A model generated the notes under the pieces. That model was not told where the DNA came from, ran no database searches, and saw only the letters and a program-made list of their open reading frames with translations. A stretch of 46,110 bases of DNA from Pseudomonas sp. CBZ-4 (GTDB lineage Bacteria > Pseudomonadota > Gammaproteobacteria > Pseudomonadales > Pseudomonadaceae), in contig NZ_ANNV01000141.1 of NCBI RefSeq assembly GCF_000346755.1, forward strand, positions 1 to 46,110, written 5' to 3'. Of this stretch, positions 1 through 9,053 are shown piece after piece. Made by a program: the position numbers and the translations under genes. The stretch's first letter is position 1; each line of letters begins with the position of its first letter.

Positions 1-20
1 GCAAGCCCGCTCCCACAGGA
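1..20. repeat. Partial REP palindrome at the window edge
   Basis: The first bases carry the right half of the Pseudomonas REP element (GCAAGCCCGC then TCCCACAGG). The same sequence occurs complete near 23.5, 24.6 and 26.2 kb. The left arm is cut off by the window start. It lies upstream of glgX. Confidence 0.8.
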
Positions 21-111
21 GGCACGCATTTCACTCTGAATCTGATGTTTACCTGACCCATTGTCGGCACGGCTTCGTTCGCCCCGAAAAAACCTTTGCA
101 GGAGCACCCCC

Positions 112-2271
<2,160 letters not shown>

Positions 2272-2272
2272 G

Positions 2273-3271
2273 ATGACGCTCCACGGGTTCCTTCAGGACA
2301 GCCGGAATTATGGCAACACGCAGGCACTGGGCGAGGCACTGAAGGCGCTTCAACGCGCAGAGCTGGACTGCCTGCCGCTGCCGGGCAGCGGCGAAACCCT
2401 GGAGCGCTTCCGCCGCTTGGCGCAGGTCGCAGGCCATGATCTGGGCCTGTGCAAGCTGTTTGAGGGGCACACCGACGCCTTGGCGATCATTGCCGAACTG
2501 CACGGCCCGCTGCCGCCGTCGGGCAGCACCTGGGACATGTGGGCCGCCGAGCCACCGACGGCCAAGGTCCGCGTACGCCGGGATGGCCAGCACTGGGTCG
2601 TCGACGGGCGCAAGGCCTGGTGCTCCGGCGCGGCCGTGGTCAGCCATGGGTTGTTGACCGCCTGGAATGAGGCGGATGAGCAGCAGTTGGTCGCCGTCCC
2701 CATGGATCAACCGGGGGTCACAGTGACGGACGCCGGCTGGCACGCCGTGGGCATGGCGGCCACAGGCAGTGTGGAAGTTGTGTTCAGTGGCGCCACAGGC
2801 GTGGCAGTCGGCGGGCCGGGGGATTACCTCGCGCGCCCCGGTTTCTGGCAGGGAGGGATCGGCATCGCCGCCTGCTGGTACGGCGCCGCGCAGCGCCTGG
2901 CTGAAACGCTGCGTGCGCTCTGCACGCAACGCCCGGCCCCCCATGCCCTCGCCCACCTGGGCGCGGTGGACAGTGCATTGAACAGCGCGGCCTGCGTTTT
3001 GCGCGCGTGTGCCCGGCAAGTGGATCAGCAACCGTTGGCCAATGCCCAGCCATGGGCGCAACAGGCCCGCGCCTGTGTCGAGGACAGCGTGGAGCAGGTG
3101 ATCCGCCACGTCGGTCGCGCCGTCGGGGCGGGCCCGTACTGCAAGGATGCGCACTTTGCGCAGTTGATGGCGGACCTGCCGGTGTATGTCCGCCAGAGTC
3201 ATGCCGAACGCGACCTGGCTGCGCTGGGTGAAAATGTCGTCGGTGCACCCACAGGAAGGTGGCAGTTATGA
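2273..3271 (+). CDS. Acyl-CoA dehydrogenase-fold flavoprotein of the PIG-L/NodS/GT2 cassette
   Basis: The 332-residue protein has the middle beta-domain and C-terminal helical domain pattern of the acyl-CoA dehydrogenase superfamily (WVVDGRKAWCSGA; GMAATGSVEVVF; a C-terminal RQSHAERDLAALG segment). It is shorter than the usual roughly 380 residues, mainly in the N-terminal helical domain, and I cannot identify the usual catalytic Glu. The start follows AGAGG and lies 1 nt after glgX; the TGA stop overlaps the next ATG (ATGA, 3268-3271). The substrate is unknown. The neighbours act on amino sugars and lipids, so it could oxidise an acyl chain. It could also act as a flavin N-oxygenase, since amino-sugar N-oxygenases such as KijD3 share this fold. 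Both are inference. Confidence 0.8.
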   Translation: MTLHGFLQDSRNYGNTQALGEALKALQRAELDCLPLPGSGETLERFRRLAQVAGHDLGLCKLFEGHTDALAIIAELHGPLPPSGSTWDMWAAEPPTAKVRVRRDGQHWVVDGRKAWCSGAAVVSHGLLTAWNEADEQQLVAVPMDQPGVTVTDAGWHAVGMAATGSVEVVFSGATGVAVGGPGDYLARPGFWQGGIGIAACWYGAAQRLAETLRALCTQRPAPHALAHLGAVDSALNSAACVLRACARQVDQQPLANAQPWAQQARACVEDSVEQVIRHVGRAVGAGPYCKDAHFAQLMADLPVYVRQSHAERDLAALGENVVGAPTGRWQL

Positions 3272-4026
3272 AACCCAATCCGATCGTCGGCCAGGACACG
3301 CCGCTGCACTGTTGGCAGGCATCCACACAATTGGCGCAAGTGGCCCACATCAGCGTCGCGCAATTGGTGCCCGAGGGGTGTCGCGCGGTGATTATCGCGC
3401 CGCACCCGGATGATGAAGTACTCAGTTGTGGCGGGCTGTTGCAAGGGTTGGCGGCGTTGGGGCGGCCCGTGCAGTTGATCTCCGTCACGGATGGCAGCGC
3501 CAGCCACCCAGGTTCACGCCGTTGGCCGGTGGCGCGGCTGAATGTGGTGCGCCCGCAAGAATCGGCCCAGGCCCTGCAGCGCCTAGGCCTGCCACTGCAA
3601 GGCCTGACATGGTTGCGCGCCGGGTTTGCCGACAGCCAGGTGGCCGCCCGCGAGGGGGAACTCGCCGCGTTTATCGGCCGCCATCTCACGCCCACGGACG
3701 TGGTGTTCGCCACGTGGCGCGAGGACGGCCATTGCGACCATGAAGCCGTGGGCCGCGCCAGCGCCGTGGCGGCGCAGGCCGTTGGCGCGCGGTTGTATGA
3801 GCTGCCGGTGTGGGCCTGGCATTGGGCGTCCCCCGAAGACAGCCAGTTGCCCTGGCACCGCGCGCGCAAAATCCCGTTGACCCGCGCTGCCGTGGCGCGC
3901 AAACGCCATGCGATCCATGCGTTTGCCAGCCAGCTGGAGGGTGACCCGCAGATCGGCTTGCCGGCGGTCTTGCCGCCGCATGTGGTGGAACGTCTGCTGC
4001 AACCGTTCGAAGTGGTGTTTGTATGA
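3268..4026 (+). CDS. PIG-L (LmbE) family de-N-acetylase, apparently active copy
   Basis: Zinc-dependent hydrolase of the PIG-L/LmbE/MshB family, which removes N-acetyl groups from GlcNAc-containing glycolipids or pseudodisaccharides. The 252 residues contain the signature PHPDDE: His46 and Asp49 are predicted zinc ligands and Asp48 the catalytic base. A downstream HCDH motif gives His155 (transition-state stabiliser) and His158 (third zinc ligand). Roles are assigned by analogy with MshB. The ATG overlaps the preceding stop as ATGA; an upstream in-frame GTG at 3259 is less likely. No signal peptide is evident, so it should be cytoplasmic. It is coupled to a NodS-like methyltransferase and a glycosyltransferase, which suggests that a GlcNAc-type intermediate is deacetylated and then further modified. 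A diverged paralogue lies at 5456-6217. Confidence 0.92.
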   Translation: MKPNPIVGQDTPLHCWQASTQLAQVAHISVAQLVPEGCRAVIIAPHPDDEVLSCGGLLQGLAALGRPVQLISVTDGSASHPGSRRWPVARLNVVRPQESAQALQRLGLPLQGLTWLRAGFADSQVAAREGELAAFIGRHLTPTDVVFATWREDGHCDHEAVGRASAVAAQAVGARLYELPVWAWHWASPEDSQLPWHRARKIPLTRAAVARKRHAIHAFASQLEGDPQIGLPAVLPPHVVERLLQPFEVVFV

Positions 4027-4622
4027 GTGTGGCCACGCCGTATTTTGACCAGTTGTTTGCCGGCAACGATGACCCCTGGGCCTTTCGCCAACGCTGGTAT
4101 GAGCGCCGCAAACGCGCACTGACCCTGGCAGTGCTCACGCGCCCACGGTACGCCTCGGTGTTCGAACCCGGCTGCGCCAACGGCGAGCTGAGCGCCGAGC
4201 TGGCACCCCGCTGTGATCGCCTGCTGTGCTGCGACACGGCAAGTGCCGCCGTCGCACTGGCGCGCAGCCGCTTGCTCGGGTTCGCCCACGCGCGGGTGGA
4301 GCAAGCGCGCCTGCCCGAGCAATGGCCGAGCGAACGGTTCGACCTGATCGTGTTGAGCGAGTGGTGTTACTACCTTGATGTGGCGGACCTGCACCGGGTA
4401 ATCGAACACGCCCTTGGCTCGCTGAGCGACGACGGGCAACTGCTCGCCTGCCACTGGCGCCCGCCCATCGAGGGTTGCCCGCAAACGGCGGACCAGGTGC
4501 ATGCCGTGCTGGCGCAACGTTTGGGAATGGCACAGGTGGTGAGCCATCACGAACCCGATTTCCTGCTCGATCTCTGGAGCCGCGACGGCCGCTCGGTGGC
4601 GACACTCGAGGGCCTGCAATGA
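4023..4622 (+). CDS. NodS-like SAM-dependent methyltransferase
   Basis: Class I methyltransferase of 199 residues resembling NodS, the rhizobial enzyme that N-methylates the deacetylated glucosamine of Nod factor. Visible features are the N-terminal YFDQLFAGNDDPW block typical of the family, the SAM-binding FEPGCANG loop (motif I, about residues 47-54), the acidic end of the next strand (LLCCDTAS), and FDLIVLSEWCYYL as motif IV. It starts within the PIG-L stop (ATGA, 4023-4026) and its own stop overlaps the next ATG (4619-4622), so translation is probably coupled. Acting next to a de-N-acetylase, the likely acceptor is a freed amine, but this is inference from family and context. Confidence 0.88.
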   Translation: MSVATPYFDQLFAGNDDPWAFRQRWYERRKRALTLAVLTRPRYASVFEPGCANGELSAELAPRCDRLLCCDTASAAVALARSRLLGFAHARVEQARLPEQWPSERFDLIVLSEWCYYLDVADLHRVIEHALGSLSDDGQLLACHWRPPIEGCPQTADQVHAVLAQRLGMAQVVSHHEPDFLLDLWSRDGRSVATLEGLQ

Positions 4623-5278
4623 TCGGCGTGCTGATTCCCGTGCATAACGAAGAAGCCTTGCTGGCGGAATGCTTGAAGGCCGCTGTGATCGCCGCCAACC
4701 ACCCTGGGCTGTTGGGCGAACGGGTCCAGGTCCTGGTGCTGCTCGACAGTTGCAGTGACAGCAGTGCGCAGATCGCCCAGGCCTACCCGGTGCACAGCCT
4801 GTCGGTGCAGGCGCGCAACGTGGGACGGGTGCGCGGCATAGGCGCCCGGCACTTGTTGAACCAGGGCGCGCGGTGGATTGCCTGCACGGATGCCGACAGC
4901 CGCGTGGCGCCAGACTGGTTGGTGGCGCAATTGGCGCTGGGGGTCGAGGCCGTGTGTGGAACGGTCACCGTAGACGCCTGGAGTGAAGGCTTCGATCCGG
5001 CCGCGCAGATCCGCTATCACCAGGCCTATCAAGCCCGGGACGGGCACCGGCACGTGCACGGCGCCAACCTGGGCATGAGTGCCGGCGCTTACGTGCGAGC
5101 CGGCGGCTTCGAGCCCCTGGCGTGCCATGAAGATGTGCAGTTGGTACGCAATCTGGAGCGCTGCGGGGCCTCCATTGCCTGGAGCCACACCCCGCAGGTG
5201 ATCACCAGTGCCCGCCTCGATTGCCGCGCCGAGGGCGGCTTCGGCGATTACTTGAAGAGCCTGATGCACGCCCCGTGA
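4619..5278 (+). CDS. Family 2 glycosyltransferase (soluble)
   Basis: GT-A fold family 2 glycosyltransferase of 219 residues with no obvious membrane segment. The N-terminal IGVLIPVHNEEALLAECL strand-turn-helix is typical. The metal/nucleotide-sugar motif is TDADS (Asp91, Asp93). An acceptor-side ANLGMSAGAYVRAGGF block is followed by the catalytic-loop motif HEDVQL. The start is fixed by the ATGA overlap with the methyltransferase stop. It is the last gene of the coupled cassette; just after the stop comes an A-rich run and then a new leader for the PIG-L paralogue. Donor and acceptor cannot be told from sequence. It probably adds a sugar to the scaffold acted on by the PIG-L and NodS-like enzymes. 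Confidence 0.9.
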   Translation: MIGVLIPVHNEEALLAECLKAAVIAANHPGLLGERVQVLVLLDSCSDSSAQIAQAYPVHSLSVQARNVGRVRGIGARHLLNQGARWIACTDADSRVAPDWLVAQLALGVEAVCGTVTVDAWSEGFDPAAQIRYHQAYQARDGHRHVHGANLGMSAGAYVRAGGFEPLACHEDVQLVRNLERCGASIAWSHTPQVITSARLDCRAEGGFGDYLKSLMHAP

Positions 5279-5370
5279 AAAAAACGACATTGCAAGATGT
5301 AAAAGCGACCAGTCCTTGACTATGCTGAGGACGCCTTGCTGGCAATCCAGGGTTGGAGTGCCGCGCAATC

Positions 5371-5437
5371 ACCACAGCGGAGCCTGTGGTGAATAAAAGA
5401 GCGTCGTCCCGTCAACGGGGTACGACCCGCATTCACC
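5371..5437 (+). promoter_or_regulatory. Structured 5' leader of the PIG-L paralogue
   Basis: Three inverted repeats lie within 67 nt just before the gene. ACCACAG (5371-5377) pairs with CTGTGGT (5384-5390). GGTGAAT (5388-5394) pairs with ATTCACC (5431-5437). Inside the latter, GTCGT-CCCG (5403-5411) pairs with CGGG-ACGAC across a TCAA loop with a GT bulge. The first and second stems share GGT (5388-5390), so they cannot both form fully. The outer stem ends 3 nt before the AAGGA ribosome site (5441-5445). This could be a leader RNA that controls translation, or a protein operator. No known riboswitch class is recognised. Confidence 0.45.
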
Positions 5438-5455
5438 GACAAGGACGTGACACCC

Positions 5456-6217
5456 ATGAAGCTTGCCTCGTTAAGCGAAGGCCGCCGTGGCCCGGCGCAA
5501 ATCTGGAACAGTGCGCCACAGCTGGCGCAAATCCCCGTGATCAATCCGAGCACGCTGGTACCGCCGGGCGCCCGCGTGGTGGTGATTGCCCCGCACCCTG
5601 GCGATGAAGTGCTGGCCTGCGGTGGCTTGCTGCAACTGCTCAGCACCCTCGATCACCCGCTGCAACTGATTTCGCTCACCGACGGTAGCGCCAGCCACCC
5701 GGGTTCCAACGTCTGGCCGGCGAGTCGCTTGAGCGTGGTGCGCCCCCAGGAAAGCGTCGAGGCGCTACGCCGCCTGGGCATGCCATTGCACAGTTTGAAG
5801 TGGATTCGCGGCGGTTTTTGCGACAACGCCCTGGCCGCGCGCGAGCAACCCTTGAGCCAATTTATCGCGCGCTACCTGCAACCGGGCGATGTGGTCTTCA
5901 GCACCTGGCGCAACGACGGCAACGACGACCATGATGCCGTGGGCCGCGCCAGCGCAAAGGCGTGCAGCTTGACGGGGGCACGGCATATCGAACTGCCGAT
6001 CTGGGCCTGGCACTGGCCCGCGCGCGAAGCCTCGGTCATCCCCTGGCAACGAGCCCGCAAGGTGCGCCTGGATAGCTGGAACGTGGCGCGCAAACTGCAC
6101 GCCACCCATGCCTACGCCAGCCAACTGGCCGGCGACCCCGAGATCGGTCTGGCGCCCATGCTTGCCCAGGTGCTGCTGGAGCGTATGCGCGAGCCGTTTG
6201 AAATCATTTTTGCCTAG
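5456..6217 (+). CDS. PIG-L family paralogue with degenerate active site (putative pseudoenzyme)
   Basis: The 253-residue paralogue of the 3268-4026 product shares long matching stretches (TDGSASHPGS, VVRPQES, LPIWAWHW, ASQLAGDPEIGL, EPFEIIF). The family signature is altered: PHPGDE instead of PHPDDE, so the predicted catalytic base Asp is Gly49. The second motif is NDDH instead of HCDH, so the predicted transition-state His is Asn156. The three predicted zinc ligands remain (His47, Asp50, His159). It may bind metal and ligand without deacetylating, for example as a partner or sensor, or have a changed reaction. The ATG at 5456 follows AAGGA; a GTG at 5447 is too close to it. It is a separate unit after a 177-nt gap with its own leader. 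The reading frame is intact, arguing against a simple pseudogene. Confidence 0.88.
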   Translation: MKLASLSEGRRGPAQIWNSAPQLAQIPVINPSTLVPPGARVVVIAPHPGDEVLACGGLLQLLSTLDHPLQLISLTDGSASHPGSNVWPASRLSVVRPQESVEALRRLGMPLHSLKWIRGGFCDNALAAREQPLSQFIARYLQPGDVVFSTWRNDGNDDHDAVGRASAKACSLTGARHIELPIWAWHWPAREASVIPWQRARKVRLDSWNVARKLHATHAYASQLAGDPEIGLAPMLAQVLLERMREPFEIIFA

Positions 6218-6309
6218 GTCCCCACTCGTCTGGACCTGTTATTTCTTACAGTAGCGACCCAGGCCATCCCCGACTAAGGTAAAAAAGCGCTGCACAGGTT
6301 GAGGTGCAG
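6216..6309 (+). terminator. Weak terminator-like hairpins after the PIG-L paralogue
   Basis: AGGTCC (6216-6221) and GGACCT (6232-6237) form a 6-bp inverted repeat starting at the stop codon and followed by a T-rich stretch (GTTATTTCTTA). A second inverted repeat, CTGCAC/GTGCAG (6290-6295 and 6304-6309), has no U-run. The remaining sequence to the autotransporter start at 6463 shows no gene. Either hairpin could end the upstream transcript; the evidence is modest. Confidence 0.3.
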
Positions 6310-6462
6310 TCGAGAAACCCATGCCAACCCTTTGCATTGGCCGGTGTTTTTGAGCAGGTAACCCGTCGTCCCTGGTTCGTATCGCGCACAACGTTGTCAT
6401 GGTCAGAATCCCACCTGCCGACGCGGGTGCCGGAATAACGCCCCTCTGCTCGAGGACGGATC

Positions 6463-9024
6463 ATGCGCGTATGCACACCTCCCCTGCTCTACCTGAGTCT
6501 CGCCGCCTCTGCGCTGTTCACCTGGCCGCTGCTGGCACAGGCCGCCTGCACCGTCAGCGGCAGCCCTGCGAGCGGTCAGGTGTTTACCTGTGTCAGCGGC
6601 ACCGACCCCGGTATCAGCGCCCTGACGGGTGACAACCAGGTGCTGTTCCCCAGCGGCAACAGCACGATCAACGGCAATGTGACACTGGGCCCGGGCAACG
6701 ATCTGGTCCAGTTGGACGCACCGGACACGCGGATCAACGGTGCGGTGAGCATGGGCGATGGCGCGAACATCTTTCGCCTGAACAAGGGCACGATCAGCGG
6801 CGCGGTCAGCCAGGGTTCGGGCGCCGATATCGCACAAATCAGCGGTGGCCAGGCGGGAGCGATCAGCCAGGGGGCCGGCGTTGACAATTTCTCCCTGAGT
6901 GGCGGCACCATCGCCTCGCTGGCCCAGGGCGATGGGCACGACAAATTCTTCATGAGTGGCGGCACGATCACCGGTGCGTTCGAAGACGGCGATGATGCCA
7001 AGATGACCGGCGGCACGATTGGCCGGGTGGATATGAAACTCGACAAAAACCTCTTCGACATGAGTGGCGGGACCATCATCAACAACCTGGTGACCGGCTT
7101 TGACAGCGACACCATCTTGATCTCGGGCACCGCCTATATCGGCGGCAACGTCAGCACCAGCGGCGGCTCGGACACCATCACCGTCACGGGCGGCACCCTC
7201 AACGGGCAAGTCCTCGCCAGCACCGGCGAGGACCACTTCAGCTGGATCGGCGGTGGCCGAGTCAACGGGTTCATCCTGCTGGGCCCCGACAACGACACGG
7301 CGCTGTTGCAGAACCTCAATGAAACCCTGCTGTCTGCCACATCAGTGATCGACGGTGGCACCGGCACCGACACGCTTACCTTCGACAACACCCAGGCTGC
7401 GACGCCCGGGCGCTACTCCAGCTGGGAGCAGGTGACGCTGGACAACAACGCCAGCTTCAACCTCGGCGGTACATTTGTGCTGGGCGACACCGGTACCGGT
7501 ACCGGCACGATGACGATCAATGGCAGCAGCAAACTGTTGGTCAACACCGGTGCCATCAGCGCCTTCACTGCCGGGCAGTTGGTGACCCTGAACAACCGCG
7601 GCATGATCGAGATGAACAGCACCAACGCCTCCACCACTGACACCCTGACGGTCAACGGCAATTACATCGGCATGGGTGGCGGGATCGCGCTGCAAAGCGT
7701 GTTGGGCGGCGACGGTTCCGCCAGCGACAAACTGGTGGTCAGCCAAGGCACGATCCAGGGCAGCACCGCCATCAGCGTCACCAACGTTGGCGGCGCGGGT
7801 GCCGCCACCTTGCAGGACGGCATTCAAGTGGTGCTGGCCAGCAACGGTGCCAGCGGCGGCGCCAGCGCGTTTACCTTGGCCGGTCCGGTGTCTGCCGGGG
7901 CGTTTCAGTATCGCTTGTTCAAGGGGGGCGTCACGCCCGGCACCGCAGAGAACTACTACCTGCGTTCCACCGTGCCGGTCACCCCGCCTGACCCGGTAAT
8001 TGTCGTGCCGCTTCCCAGTCCCGGGCCCGACGAGCCGCCCCTGCCGCCCAACCCGGGGATCACGCCGATTCCGATCTACCGCCCCGAAGTGCCGATCTAC
8101 GCTGCGCTGTTTCCAGCCGCCCAGCAAATCGTCCAGGGCATGCTGGGCACCTACCACGAACGCATGGGCGAGCAGAGCCAACCACAGAGCGACCCTCTTC
8201 GCGCAGGTTGGGGCCGCGTCTACGGCAGCAGCAGCCGGCAACGCTTCGCCGGCACGGTCAGCCCCACGCTCAACAGCTCGATCAGCGGCTTTCAAGTGGG
8301 CAGCGACCTCTTTACCCACAGCACGGACGACGGCCAGGTGCTGCATGCCGGGTTTTTCGTCGGCCACAGCCGCTTGCGGGGCGATATCAAAGGTTTCAAT
8401 GGCGGCTGGCAGGACAACGACGCAGGCAGCACCACCCTGCGCGGTGACAGCCTGGGCGCTTATCTGACGCTGATTGGCACCCACCAGGCTTATCTGGATG
8501 TGGTGTTGGTGGGCACGCGACTGGACGGCCACAACGCGTCTGACCGTGGCGTGAAGATGAAGACCCGTGGGCACAACGTCTCGGCCTCGGCGGAAGTCGG
8601 CCGGCCGTTCCAGGTAACGCCCCACTGGGTTGTAGAGCCCCAGGCCCAGTTGATCGTTGGCAAGACCCGACTGGACAGCCAGAACGACGGTATCTCCGAC
8701 GTTGCGTACAAAGCCGACACCACCGTCACCACCCGCCTGGGCGTACGCCTGCGCGGTGATTACCACGTCAGCGGCATGCCGTTGCAACCCTATGCGCGCG
8801 CCAACGTCTGGCACACCGCAGGCGGAAAAAACACCGTGACCTTTGCCGACGTCACCGACATCGATACCGAACAGAAATCCACCACCCTGGGCGTCAGCCT
8901 CGGCGCCAACCTCACGGTGGCGCCGGGCGTCAGCCTTTACAGCGAAGTGGGTTTCAATCGGAACCTGGACAGCAATGCCTTCAATGGCCGCCAAGGCACG
9001 CTGGGCCTAAGAATGTCATTTTGA
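6463..9024 (+). CDS. Autotransporter (type Va secretion) with repetitive beta-helix passenger
   Basis: The 853-residue outer-membrane autotransporter has a Sec signal peptide (about residues 1-27, cleavage after LLAQA). Its passenger consists of repeated Gly/Ser/Thr-rich turns of about 20 residues, often with SGGTI or TGGT, consistent with a right-handed beta-helix of the pertactin/BrkA kind. A Pro-rich hinge (about residues 505-545) precedes the typical YRPEVPIYAALFPAAQQ linker. The 12-stranded beta-barrel domain covers the last roughly 270 residues and ends in the aromatic-terminated strand LGLRMSF. The ATG follows GAGGA at 8 nt. No protease or lipase catalytic motif is visible in the passenger, so an adhesin or aggregation role is more likely than an enzyme. 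It converges with the TonB receptor gene 29 nt downstream. Confidence 0.93.
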   Translation: MRVCTPPLLYLSLAASALFTWPLLAQAACTVSGSPASGQVFTCVSGTDPGISALTGDNQVLFPSGNSTINGNVTLGPGNDLVQLDAPDTRINGAVSMGDGANIFRLNKGTISGAVSQGSGADIAQISGGQAGAISQGAGVDNFSLSGGTIASLAQGDGHDKFFMSGGTITGAFEDGDDAKMTGGTIGRVDMKLDKNLFDMSGGTIINNLVTGFDSDTILISGTAYIGGNVSTSGGSDTITVTGGTLNGQVLASTGEDHFSWIGGGRVNGFILLGPDNDTALLQNLNETLLSATSVIDGGTGTDTLTFDNTQAATPGRYSSWEQVTLDNNASFNLGGTFVLGDTGTGTGTMTINGSSKLLVNTGAISAFTAGQLVTLNNRGMIEMNSTNASTTDTLTVNGNYIGMGGGIALQSVLGGDGSASDKLVVSQGTIQGSTAISVTNVGGAGAATLQDGIQVVLASNGASGGASAFTLAGPVSAGAFQYRLFKGGVTPGTAENYYLRSTVPVTPPDPVIVVPLPSPGPDEPPLPPNPGITPIPIYRPEVPIYAALFPAAQQIVQGMLGTYHERMGEQSQPQSDPLRAGWGRVYGSSSRQRFAGTVSPTLNSSISGFQVGSDLFTHSTDDGQVLHAGFFVGHSRLRGDIKGFNGGWQDNDAGSTTLRGDSLGAYLTLIGTHQAYLDVVLVGTRLDGHNASDRGVKMKTRGHNVSASAEVGRPFQVTPHWVVEPQAQLIVGKTRLDSQNDGISDVAYKADTTVTTRLGVRLRGDYHVSGMPLQPYARANVWHTAGGKNTVTFADVTDIDTEQKSTTLGVSLGANLTVAPGVSLYSEVGFNRNLDSNAFNGRQGTLGLRMSF

Positions 9025-9053
9025 CGCCCTCGCCACAGGTTGCTGTTTTACCC

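Noticed and set aside
2784..4619. Long minus-strand frame across the ACAD, PIG-L and methyltransferase genes
   Set aside because: Crosses three well-supported plus-strand genes with ATGA junctions; composition is Arg/Pro/Ala-rich without motifs.
7342..8994. 550-codon frame antisense to the autotransporter
   Set aside because: Antisense shadow of a gene with clear signal peptide and beta-barrel; no recognisable domain.
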